Shown: piece after piece, positions 35,946-43,562 of the stretch
How positions within the stretch are numbered: the first letter of the stretch is position 1
Layout of the letters: the number at the start of each line of letters is the position of its first letter
From: an uncultured Verrucomicrobiota bacterium
Lineage (GTDB): Bacteria > Verrucomicrobiota > Verrucomicrobiia > Limisphaerales > CAIQOK01
Length of the DNA stretch: 43,562 nucleotides
Direction: 5' to 3'
Assembly: GCA_903873415.1 (NCBI GenBank)
Contig: CAIQOK010000188.1
Span: 1-43,562, forward strand
Program-made: the position numbers and the translations under genes
Notes under the pieces: generated by a model
Database searches by the model: none
Told to the model about the DNA's origin: nothing
Seen by the model: only the letters and a program-made list of their open reading frames with translations

Positions 35946-37253
35946 ATGAACCGACGCCAATTCCTCAAACACGCCGCAACCGCCACCACCGGCGCCCTTG
36001 CGTTTCCCATAATCATCCCCTCCTCGGCCCTGGGGCTCAACGGTTCCGTGGCGCCCAGCAATCGTGTGACGGTGGGGCTCATTGGAGCGGGCGACCGTGG
36101 CCTACATGTGCTCAAGAACGGTTTCCTGGCGTGTTCTCTCGGGCAAGTGACGGCGGTCTGCGACACAGCCGCTTGGAGGGTCAAGGGGGGCATCGATGCG
36201 GTGGAGGCAGCCTACGGAACCAAAGGGTGTGCGGGGCACGCGGATTTCCGCGAGTTGCTGGCGGATAAAAGCATCGATGCGGTCTACATCGCCACTCCGG
36301 ATCATTGGCATACCCCGGCCTCGATTTATGCGGCCAAAGCGGGCAAGGATGTTTACTGCGAAAAGCCGGTGACCCTCACCCTCACACAAGGACAGGCCTT
36401 GTGCGCCACCATGAAACGTCACAGCCGGATTTATCAAAGCGGCACCCAAACCCGGTCAAGCGAACGGCTGCGGCATGCCTGCGAACTGGTTCGTAGCGGC
36501 CGGCTGGGCAAGCTGACCTCCTTGGATATCGTCCTGCCCAACAGCCGGGGCGTGGAGGCCCAAAACCGGGCGGCCGGATTCCCCCCCATCCAACCCGTGC
36601 CGGACGGTTTCGACTATGACCTCTGGTTGGGACCGGCGCCCAAGGTGCCTTACCGCGGCGGATGCTTCTGGGATTTCCGCTGGCGCTCGGACTATGGCGG
36701 CGGCTACATCACCGACTGGGGCACGCACCTCTTGGATTTCGCCCAATGGCTGCTGGATGCCGATGGAAGCGGGCCGGTCGGTGTGGCAGGAAAGGGGGAA
36801 CGGATGACCGGCGGATTTTGGGATGTCTACTCCAAATACAACGTCGAATTCACCTACGCCAATGGCGCAAAGGTGACGGTCAAGGAGGCCGTTGAAGGCG
36901 ACGCCGGACTGAAAGCAACGGGATCGGAAGGCTGGTTTTTCTACAGCTGGAATTCGCAGTCCATCGCCTCCGGCTCCGCGGATTACCAGCGGATTGAAAT
37001 CAAGCCCGATAAGACCCGCGTCTATCGCTCGGACAATCATGTGGAGAATTTCCTGACCTGCGTCCGCAACCGGCGCCCCACCATTTCACCGGCCGAAGTC
37101 GGGCATCGGTCCGCCTCGCTGTGCCATCTGGCGATCATCGCAATGGATCTGGGAAAGCCGCTCGGCTGGGATCCGGTGACCGAACGCTTCGCCAACAGCG
37201 ACACGGCCAACCGCATGATTTCCCGCGCACTGCGCAGCCCGTGGCATCTGTGA
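35946..37253 (+). CDS. Tat-exported Gfo/Idh/MocA family oxidoreductase
   Basis: A 435-residue NAD(P)-dependent oxidoreductase with a Tat signal (MNRRQFLKHAATATTGALAF). The Rossmann motif is VTVGLIGAGDRGLHVL, followed by VYIATPDHWHTPASIYAAKA and DVYCEKPVTLTLTQGQAL, where the Lys of EKP is the conserved catalytic-site residue of the family. The C-terminal half has the usual WDFRWRSDYGGGYITDWGTH pattern of secreted homologues. It is followed after 11 bp by a HEAT-DUF1080 gene, and such pairs have been linked to oxidation of glycosides at C3 and cleavage of the 3-keto product. The exact substrate is unknown. Confidence 0.92.
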   Translation: MNRRQFLKHAATATTGALAFPIIIPSSALGLNGSVAPSNRVTVGLIGAGDRGLHVLKNGFLACSLGQVTAVCDTAAWRVKGGIDAVEAAYGTKGCAGHADFRELLADKSIDAVYIATPDHWHTPASIYAAKAGKDVYCEKPVTLTLTQGQALCATMKRHSRIYQSGTQTRSSERLRHACELVRSGRLGKLTSLDIVLPNSRGVEAQNRAAGFPPIQPVPDGFDYDLWLGPAPKVPYRGGCFWDFRWRSDYGGGYITDWGTHLLDFAQWLLDADGSGPVGVAGKGERMTGGFWDVYSKYNVEFTYANGAKVTVKEAVEGDAGLKATGSEGWFFYSWNSQSIASGSADYQRIEIKPDKTRVYRSDNHVENFLTCVRNRRPTISPAEVGHRSASLCHLAIIAMDLGKPLGWDPVTERFANSDTANRMISRALRSPWHL

Positions 37254-37264
37254 AACCGTGCCTG

Positions 37265-39946
37265 ATGAACCCCCTCGCATCCCGCCACTTTATGCAGCGC
37301 TTTACGGGCGTTTTTTGCGCCGCCGGAATCCTGCTCGGCCTCTTGTGCTCCCCGGCTGCCATGCCTACCGCGGTGTCACCGAAGGAATTCACTGCCGCGC
37401 TTAACCACCTTGGTTCCCATGACTTTAACCAAGGCGGTGACGCCTTTGGCCGGATAGCCGGAATGGTCCGGACCAGCGCGAACCATCCCGATGAGAGCAG
37501 ATGGTTGGCAGGGGAACTGGGGGCGTTGCTGCGCAAAAACACCAACACTTTTCTCAGCGATTTCATCTGCCGGCAACTGGCCATCATAGGAACCGAAGCC
37601 GAGGTGGGGGCGCTCAGCCCGCTCTTGACCGATCCCGGGACAAGCGACATGGCCCGTTATGCCCTGGAGCGAATCGGCGGCTATCAAGCGCGCAACGCAC
37701 TGCGCCTGGCACTGCCCAAAACCACGGGACGCACCACCATCGGATTAGTCAATTCGCTGGCCTTGCTCCACGACCTGCAAGCGGTGCGTGCCCTGGCGGA
37801 GCTGGGAGCGGGGCCGGATGGGGCCGCGGCATCTGCCGCAGTCGCGGCGCTGGGAAAGATGGGCGGTCCGGCAGCGGAACGTGCGCTGAGAACCCTCTCG
37901 ATAAAGGCGCAAGGGAATTTTCTCACTGAGGTTCAGGACGCCTACCTTGAATGTGCCGATCTTCTGGCAGCTGCCAAAAAGAAATCCCAAGCGCTGGCGA
38001 TTTACAAAAAGCTCTTCTGGCACGCCTCCTCTCCGGATATCCGCTCCCTCGCCCTGCGAGGACTCGTCACCGCAAGCGGACCCGAGGGAATCACCGTGGT
38101 CCTGAACATCCTTAAAAACAACGATCTGTCCATGCAGCCGGCGGCCCTGTCCTTGGCCGGCCAGATTCCCGGAAGAAAAGCCACTCTGGAACTTGCTCAA
38201 GCCCTCCCGGGTTTGCCGTCGAACCTTCAGGTCAAACTCCTGGGGATACTGGCCTATCGTCAGGATCCAGCGGCACTGCCTCAAATCGTTAAAACGGCGC
38301 AGTCCGGCGAGACACCCGCCCGCATTGCGGCGCTGGATGCGCTGGGAGAATTAGGGAATGCCTCTGCGGTTGCCTTTCTGGCGCAAGCGGCCTCGGAGAA
38401 TAACGCCTCCATCAGCGAATCCGCCCGCAACAGCCTCAACGCACTCAAAGGACAGGCGGTCGACGGGGAGATCCTCCGCCTTCTGAACGGGACCAATCGC
38501 ATAGTTCAACTCGAATTACTCCGCACAGTGACACAACGCAAGCTTTTCGCTGCCACACCAGCCCTGATTCAACTCGCCCGACAAAACGACCCCGCACTTC
38601 GCACTCTCTGCTTCAAGGCTCTAAGCCGGGTTGCGGAAACAAATGCCCTGGCCGCTTTGGTGGATTTGCTCATCCACGCCGCGCCTGGGGAGGGTCTCCT
38701 CGCAGCCAGTGACGCGGTGGAATCTGTCGCGGCCAGAGCGGGCACAGAATCGGATCCAACCCGCTACCTGCGCGCGGTCTACCCCGGCCTGAAGGACGTT
38801 GTGACACAAAACCTGGTCCTAAAAATCCTGGGAGAGATCGGCGACGCCGCCAGCCTCCCCCTGGTTCAGGAAGCCCTCAACTCGCCTGAGTCCGGGGTGT
38901 CGATGACTGCGCTGAAGGCGCTGGCAGCCTGGCCCACAGCCGCTCCCCTGCCAGTGCTCCAGCAGAGGCTGAACTCGCCGATGGAACCCGGCCTTCAACT
39001 GGCGGTGCTCTCGGGATTCATACGGCAGATCGGATTGGATGAAGGCCGAACGGCCGATCAGAAGGTAATGCTCTACCGACAGGCGTTTGAACACTGCGCC
39101 CGGCCGGAGGAAAAGAAAGCGGTTCTGGCCGGACTGGCCGGAGTGAAAACTCTGGAGGCCCTGGCATTGGCGGCACCCTGCTTGATGAATGAAGCCCTGA
39201 AATCCGAAGCAGCCCTCGCTGTTGCACTGATCGCCTGCCCCCAGACCGCCTCCGATTCGGGGTTGCGGGGACCGGAGGCCATCGCCGCCCTGCAGAAGGC
39301 GGCATCGCTCACCGGCCTTGCAGAACAACGAAGGAGGATTGATGAATATCTTTCCACAATGCCGGAGGACGAAACGGGTTTCACATCCCTGTTCAACGGC
39401 AAAGACCTCACCGGCTGGAGAGGATCGGACTTTGTGGTGACCAACGGCCTCCTGTTATGCCACGGACATCACGGCGGCTATCTGGCCTGCACCAAGTCCG
39501 AGTTCACAAACTTTGTCATGCGGTTCGAAGTGAAACTTTCTACTGCGGCCAATAACGGCCTGAACTTCCGCACCGATGGAAGCGTCTGGAACGAAATCCA
39601 GATTCTCGATGATTCCCATCCGGTGTTCACAAACCTTCATCCCTACCAAATGCACGGCTCGATCTATGGGGTGGTTCCGTCAAAACGCGGCTCCCTCAAG
39701 CCCGCCGGGAAATGGAATTACGAGGAGGTCACCGCCGACAGCACCCATATCCGGGTCCGGCTCAATGGGAATGTCATCGTGGATGTCGACCTGAACGGAT
39801 TGGATCTTGAAAAGTGCCTCGATGGGACGGCCCACCCGGGACTGCGCCGCGCTTCCGGCGGCATCGGATGGCTCGGGCATCTCAACGGCTATGAGAAGGA
39901 GGGGCCCATCTGGTTTCGCAATATCCGCCTCAAGGAGCTGCCTTGA
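37265..39946 (+). CDS. HEAT-repeat protein with C-terminal 3-keto-disaccharide hydrolase (DUF1080) domain
   Basis: An 893-residue exported protein. The N-terminal signal is FMQRFTGVFCAAGILLGLLC. Residues about 45-690 are made of short alpha-helical HEAT-like repeats (for example ALDALGELGNASAVAFLAQA and RTVTQRKLFAATPALIQLA). The C-terminal portion from about residue 705 starts GFTSLFNGKDLTGWRGSDFV, the classical opening of the DUF1080/3-keto-disaccharide hydrolase jelly-roll, and includes NNGLNFRTDGSVWNEIQILD and GPIWFRNIRLKEL at its end. The domain cleaves 3-keto-glycosides in characterised relatives. The ATG at 37265 lies 11 bp after the oxidoreductase gene; an ATG at 37292 is a possible alternative. 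Cotranscription with the oxidoreductase is very likely. Confidence 0.92.
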   Translation: MNPLASRHFMQRFTGVFCAAGILLGLLCSPAAMPTAVSPKEFTAALNHLGSHDFNQGGDAFGRIAGMVRTSANHPDESRWLAGELGALLRKNTNTFLSDFICRQLAIIGTEAEVGALSPLLTDPGTSDMARYALERIGGYQARNALRLALPKTTGRTTIGLVNSLALLHDLQAVRALAELGAGPDGAAASAAVAALGKMGGPAAERALRTLSIKAQGNFLTEVQDAYLECADLLAAAKKKSQALAIYKKLFWHASSPDIRSLALRGLVTASGPEGITVVLNILKNNDLSMQPAALSLAGQIPGRKATLELAQALPGLPSNLQVKLLGILAYRQDPAALPQIVKTAQSGETPARIAALDALGELGNASAVAFLAQAASENNASISESARNSLNALKGQAVDGEILRLLNGTNRIVQLELLRTVTQRKLFAATPALIQLARQNDPALRTLCFKALSRVAETNALAALVDLLIHAAPGEGLLAASDAVESVAARAGTESDPTRYLRAVYPGLKDVVTQNLVLKILGEIGDAASLPLVQEALNSPESGVSMTALKALAAWPTAAPLPVLQQRLNSPMEPGLQLAVLSGFIRQIGLDEGRTADQKVMLYRQAFEHCARPEEKKAVLAGLAGVKTLEALALAAPCLMNEALKSEAALAVALIACPQTASDSGLRGPEAIAALQKAASLTGLAEQRRRIDEYLSTMPEDETGFTSLFNGKDLTGWRGSDFVVTNGLLLCHGHHGGYLACTKSEFTNFVMRFEVKLSTAANNGLNFRTDGSVWNEIQILDDSHPVFTNLHPYQMHGSIYGVVPSKRGSLKPAGKWNYEEVTADSTHIRVRLNGNVIVDVDLNGLDLEKCLDGTAHPGLRRASGGIGWLGHLNGYEKEGPIWFRNIRLKELP

Positions 39947-40135
39947 TCCAAGGCGGAATCGGAGCGTTGGTCTCAACCATTCCGCAGGCTATGCTTCACC
40001 TTACGCGATCCGGGCAGCGGCTTTCGAATCCCCCCGCCCCTCAGGCAGGCAGCGGGACCAGAGCTCTACCTCATCCATGCCAATCCTCCTTCATAACACC
40101 CGTAACTTTGCCACCAGTCACCAAATCAGCCATTC

Positions 40136-42430
40136 ATGAAACGAACATCTCTGGCTCAAGCAACCCTGGCCGCGGCGTTGCTTTGCATCCTTGCTGCCAA
40201 TCCGCTCGCGGCTGAAACACCGGCGCAGAACGGGGACATTTGCCGACTGCTCGGCGGCCGATCCGACCGGGATTTTTCAGGCCGGCCTGGAAACCTCTCC
40301 GCCATATTCGGCGCAAAAGCCCGGCTTATCTACATGGCGGCGGATCTCTCCACCAAGTCCAGCCTCTTCGGGGGCCGGATTGTGGAATGGCGTCCCGACT
40401 TCGTGCAGCTTCAGCCCGACACACTCGCCGACCCCGAAGGACAGTTGATCGAAGGAATCACAACCGAGAAGTATTGCTGGATCGGACCTGCAGACAGCGT
40501 GCTCGCCGAGCATGCCTTTAGAAACCCCACCAGCCATGATCAAACCGTGCGGCTGGGCTTTGATCTGCAAGGCGTCGAGGATGTGAAGCTGCAGGACGGC
40601 AGATTGACCTGCAAGATTAGCGCCGGCTACCCGTGCACGGTTGTGCCGCAGCTTTTCGGCGCGCTCTCAGTCTCACACCCCGTCACTGTTTCCAAAGGCA
40701 GGATGTGGATGGACATTCCCATTCCAGCCGGAAAGTCAGTCAGTTGCGTGGTGGCTCTGGCCATCGGAGCGGATTTGGAAAACACAGTTCGCCTCGCCCG
40801 CCTCGGCAGACAGCCACACACGGAGAGCACCCTCTATTGGAACCACGTCCTGACTGAGGAGATTCCGACATTCACCTGCGACGATTCCTATTTGGAAAAG
40901 CTTTATTATTTCCGCTGGTGGTCGCTGCTGACGAAAATGAATGTGGGCGGCTTCGGGCACTGGATCAAACCCCTCGCACGCGAGGGAACGGTCGGCTTCA
41001 ACGCCCTCATCAGCTACTCCGGCGGCCCCAACACGATCGATCTGCGATGGATGCGCTCGCCAGACTATGCCTACGGAAACATCCAGTCCTTTTACGAAAA
41101 CCTCCACGACGGCAATCTGGCCAACCATATTTATCCCGACACGCTGGATGGCGACGGTGCCAATCGCGGAACGAGCCGTGATGGAAAACCACTCGACTTT
41201 CCCTATCACAACTTTCTCGTCAAGGCGCTGGCCGACATCCATGCGCTGCATCCCAACAGGGCGCTGCTGCGGCGGTTGTGGCCGGCACTGCAGCAGGCCA
41301 CCGGACTCTACGACCGCGAACTCGATGCCGACCGGGACGGCCTCTACGAAACCTATCCCTGGAGCAATATCACCGGCCAGGAATGGGGAGCGCGCTTCCT
41401 CTACTTCCATCCCTACGACAACCAGCTCGGCTACGAGCGGACCTGGCGTCCGAAGGATGACGCCGACGCCGCCAGCCTGGGGGAAAAGATCGAAAAAAAC
41501 GTTGTGATGAGGCCCGGCACCAGGATTCCCCGCACCGCGACGGAAATGGTCAAGCAGGTGGATCAAGACCGGCATTACCGCCAGGAAACATTAGATGAGA
41601 ATTGCTATGCCTACGCCAACATGATGGCGATGTCGGACATCGCCAAAATCATCGGTGAGAAGTCGGAACACAGACGCTGGCTGGCGGCAGCCAAACGCAC
41701 CCGCAGTCTGGTTCTTAAAAACCTTTGGGATCCGGCCGCCGGCTTCTTTTACGACCGCGACGGAGCAACAAAACAATGGGCGCTGGTGAAATCACCGACG
41801 GGCTTTTATCCCTTCTGGGCCGGCATCGCCAAAAAAAACCAACTCCCGATCTTCAAGCATCTGTTCAACCCGGCTGAGTTCTGGACCCCTTTCCCCATCC
41901 CGAGCATCTCGATGGATTACCGCGGCGACCTGCGTAAAATGGGCTGGGCCTATTGGAATTGGAGCAGCTGGCCTATGACCACCAGCCACGTTGTCGACGC
42001 CGCTGCCCGCGCCGCAAAGCAGCTCGACCCGTCACTGGTGCCGGGCGCGGCGGAATTCCTGCGACGCTACACAATGGTCCATTTCATCAAAGCCGACCTG
42101 AATCGCCCCTGCATCTCCGAGTATTTCGACCCCATCACCGGCGACCCGAATGCTCCCAGCCTCGATTATGCCCATTCCTATTACATCGACCTGATCATGC
42201 GACACGTCGTGGGTATTGAGGCCGATCCGATTTCTAATGAAGTCCTCATCAACCCGCTCGACATGGGGCTGATGCGTCTTGAAGCTCGGAACATCCGGGT
42301 CAAGGGCCATGACCTGAATGTCCGCTGGAAGGACGGCAAGCTCACCGTCGAGGTGGATGGCAGACTGGCCGCCAGTGACGCCAAATTGAAGCCGCTAAAA
42401 ATCCGGTTGACCTCAACCGTGTTTAAATAA
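40136..42430 (+). CDS. MGH1-like (alpha/alpha-barrel) glycoside hydrolase
   Basis: A 764-residue exported enzyme with signal peptide LAQATLAAALLCILAANPLAA. An N-terminal beta-sandwich of about 230 residues precedes an alpha/alpha barrel with the stretches PWSNITGQEWGARFLYFHPY, RHYRQETLDENCYAYANMMA, RSLVLKNLWDPAAGFFYDRD and PSPDYAHSYYIDLI-like end segments. This resembles the mannosylglycerate-hydrolase-like (MGH1, GH63-related) fold seen in many Verrucomicrobiota. Specificity cannot be assigned. It lies 189 bp after the HEAT-DUF1080 gene and may belong to the same transcript or have its own promoter; together the set suggests breakdown of a particular glycoside. Confidence 0.86.
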   Translation: MKRTSLAQATLAAALLCILAANPLAAETPAQNGDICRLLGGRSDRDFSGRPGNLSAIFGAKARLIYMAADLSTKSSLFGGRIVEWRPDFVQLQPDTLADPEGQLIEGITTEKYCWIGPADSVLAEHAFRNPTSHDQTVRLGFDLQGVEDVKLQDGRLTCKISAGYPCTVVPQLFGALSVSHPVTVSKGRMWMDIPIPAGKSVSCVVALAIGADLENTVRLARLGRQPHTESTLYWNHVLTEEIPTFTCDDSYLEKLYYFRWWSLLTKMNVGGFGHWIKPLAREGTVGFNALISYSGGPNTIDLRWMRSPDYAYGNIQSFYENLHDGNLANHIYPDTLDGDGANRGTSRDGKPLDFPYHNFLVKALADIHALHPNRALLRRLWPALQQATGLYDRELDADRDGLYETYPWSNITGQEWGARFLYFHPYDNQLGYERTWRPKDDADAASLGEKIEKNVVMRPGTRIPRTATEMVKQVDQDRHYRQETLDENCYAYANMMAMSDIAKIIGEKSEHRRWLAAAKRTRSLVLKNLWDPAAGFFYDRDGATKQWALVKSPTGFYPFWAGIAKKNQLPIFKHLFNPAEFWTPFPIPSISMDYRGDLRKMGWAYWNWSSWPMTTSHVVDAAARAAKQLDPSLVPGAAEFLRRYTMVHFIKADLNRPCISEYFDPITGDPNAPSLDYAHSYYIDLIMRHVVGIEADPISNEVLINPLDMGLMRLEARNIRVKGHDLNVRWKDGKLTVEVDGRLAASDAKLKPLKIRLTSTVFK

Positions 42431-42928
42431 AACGGCGCCAGACAAATAATGGCAAATCGACCGGCTCCGCAAAAGCGGCACAGACGGTAAAGTTCACAAC
42501 TCAGGCAAACCCAATTTGTTTTGCGCCTGTGCCCCGCCCTTACTTGCCGCTGGGCGCTTTGTCACCCTGTGCCGCCCCGACGGGGCTGGGGAGGAGTTTT
42601 GGATGGATGCGGGTCTACAGACAGGCCGCGCCTACGGCGCTTGAAAGACCTTGCCGCATTGGGCTGATACGCGATCGCAACATCGAGATGCCACAGCCAA
42701 GCTCCCTAGGAACGACCTCTCTATAGCAACCGGTCCAAGACAAAATCCACGCTCCCGCGGAGCGGCACAAACCCGGCATTCCCTATTCCCACTTGGCCCC
42801 TGCGGCTTGACTGGCCAAGATAGCGAGTGGTCCAATCACTCCCCGGCCTAACACCTTCTTGAATCCGCTCACCAGGTTCGCGCTAGATACAAGCGCAGCC
42901 ATCCTAGAAGTGGCCACTTGGCAATCCT
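42431..42928. other. Gene-free region holding dispersed repeat copy C
   Basis: A 498-bp gap between the glycosidase and a minus-strand small gene that converges on it. From 42509 to 42770 it is filled by the dispersed repeat and its flanks. No terminator with a T-run is evident. Confidence 0.55.
42565..42705 (+). repeat. Dispersed intergenic repeat, copy C (uninterrupted)
   Basis: This 141-bp copy matches copy A at 24924-25141 once the 78-bp insert there is removed. It keeps both hairpins: GCCCC-GAC-GGGGC at 42574-42586 and GCGCC-TAC-GGCGC at 42628-42640. Its left flank (CCAATTTGTTTTGCGC, from 42509) matches copy B, and the right flank contains GGAGCGGCACA near 42759, as does the flank of copy A. 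Confidence 0.8.
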
Positions 42929-43321
42929 TCACGACCATTGACGCTTGCCTTGTTCCAGCATCCTGATGCAAATGTTGAGGGCGCTTTTGTTGACCTGTGC
43001 CTCGGTCGGGGGCCAAACAACATCTGCATCGAAATCGGCTTTGACAGTCTGATGCACCAAAATCGTCGGGCAATGCTCAGAAATAAAACACAGCACATCG
43101 GCCATTAAATCAGGAAAACCCGTCATCATGGCTCCCCCCACCAGGAAAAACGAATCGGGGCTGTTCTTAAGGGTCGCTTTGATTTCCTCCACCGGCATCG
43201 ACTCGCAGAGAATCGCTGAAACATCGGTGAATCCATTCGCCTTCAGAAGAGCAACTTTCCCGTTCGTATGCCCGGGCAGATGACCGACGGTAATGACCTT
43301 GGTGTTAAATGTGAACGGCAT
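42929..43321 (-). CDS. Hypothetical protein, 130 residues
   Basis: I do not recognise this protein. It reads as a compact alpha/beta domain: VITVGHLPGHTNGKVALLKA, SAILCESMPVEEIKATLKN, SFFLVGGAMMTGFPDLMADV, LCFISEHCPTILVHQTVKA. The alternation of hydrophobic strands and helices suggests a Rossmann-like or receiver-like sandwich; no catalytic motif is obvious. A ribosome-binding site (AGAGGTG) lies about five bases before the ATG at 43321, which supports it as a real gene. It is cytoplasmic. The insertion-sequence end lies just upstream, so its native promoter or an upstream partner may have been displaced. Confidence 0.7.
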   Translation of the reverse strand: MPFTFNTKVITVGHLPGHTNGKVALLKANGFTDVSAILCESMPVEEIKATLKNSPDSFFLVGGAMMTGFPDLMADVLCFISEHCPTILVHQTVKADFDADVVWPPTEAQVNKSALNICIRMLEQGKRQWS

Positions 43322-43394
43322 CCCACACCTCTACCATTTCAGTGGAGTCTGTCGACCCATAAATCGTAAGAAATTGTTTTTTGGTGCGGGCGAG

Positions 43395-43476
43395 TTGACT
43401 CAAATTAAATGTTACCGGAGCTGGGCGGTGGACGAGGAGTCCGCCGATACGTTGACTCATAATCATGGTTACCGGA
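43395..43476 (+). mobile_element. Left end of an insertion sequence with repeated end motif
   Basis: Two copies of the composite motif lie here: TTGACTCA at 43395 leading to ATGTTACCGGAG (43409-43420), and TTGACTCA at 43452 leading to ATGGTTACCGGAACC (43465-43479). Repeated short motifs in front of a transposase gene are typical of transposase-binding end repeats. The partial transposase gene starts inside or just after the second copy. The outer boundary of the element is not defined by this window. Confidence 0.55.
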
Positions 43477-43562
43477 ACCACGACCATGAGTTTATCCTCC
43501 AAACGCGAGTGTCTGGCTCGCATCCACGGCCGCTATCAGAGGGCCGGACGGCCGCACAAGTC
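43465..43562 (+). CDS. Transposase / integrase N-terminus (partial, runs off window)
   Basis: Only about 32 codons are present before the window ends. The stretch SLSSKRECLARIHGRYQR followed by RAGRPHK is the typical N-terminus of integrase-core transposases that continue with an ILDEFC-x2-GYHRK motif, common in Verrucomicrobiota insertion sequences. Two in-frame ATGs are possible, at 43465 and 43486; the second is the more usual start position for such proteins. Family (IS481-like or IS21-like) cannot be decided from this fragment. Confidence 0.6.
   Translation, partial: MVTGTTTMSLSSKRECLARIHGRYQRAGRPHK

Noticed and set aside
43305-43523. 72-codon minus-strand open frame across the insertion-sequence end
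   Set aside because: It spans the end motifs and overlaps the start of the 130-residue gene. It could hold the tail of a disrupted gene, but there is no family match to support this.

Overview
The window comes from a GC-rich bacterium, most likely a member of Verrucomicrobiota (Limisphaerales/Pedosphaera-like). This is inferred from the prepilin leader with the [20 protein letters not shown]-type start typical of the PVC group, several Tat-exported oxidoreductases and hydrolases, a HEAT-repeat protein fused to a 3-keto-disaccharide hydrolase domain, a large LamG-repeat secreted protein ending in FFRLQQ, and intergenic repeats. No rRNA or tRNA gene was seen, so the assignment rests on protein style only.

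Layout. (1) Positions 45-12417, minus strand: a beta-helix lipoprotein; a heme block (hemX/ccsA-like, hemA, hemC) preceded by a subtilisin-type protease; and a tightly coupled four-gene operon (DUF3261-like lipoprotein, MMPL exporter fused to an LpxL-type acyltransferase, LolA-like carrier, FabZ-like dehydratase). Its members are the accessory genes of aryl-polyene-type clusters, but no ketosynthase, acyl carrier protein or ketoreductase is present. (2) 12594-20630, plus strand: a Gld-type ABC export operon (ATPase, permease, GldG-like protein, DUF4340 protein), then trmO and glmS. (3) 20802-30985, minus strand: a 1170-residue LamG-repeat protein with its own terminator, a 1.5-kb gene-free stretch of dispersed repeats, then a glycoprotein-glycan degradation group (sialate O-acetylesterase, GH109 alpha-N-acetylgalactosaminidase, N4-GlcNAc-asparaginase, CutC). 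(4) 31285-42430, plus strand: pheS without pheT, an AEC-type carrier, a Tat-exported SGNH esterase, a pseudopilin, and a carbohydrate set (Gfo/Idh/MocA oxidoreductase, HEAT-DUF1080 protein, MGH1-like glycosidase) that resembles the 3-keto-glycoside route. (5) 42431-43562: another copy of the dispersed repeat, a small protein of unknown function, and the left end of an insertion sequence with the first codons of its transposase running off the window.

The organism appears to be a polysaccharide or glycoprotein degrader that exports many enzymes. Three observations deserve attention: the minimal aryl-polyene-like export/acylation operon with its fused exporter-acyltransferase; the dispersed intergenic repeat, where one copy is split by a 78-bp insert containing an 11-bp tandem repeat; and a composite motif TTGACTCA-N(5-7)-ATG(G)TTACCGGA, found twice at the insertion-sequence end and once as an isolated copy 36 kb away.
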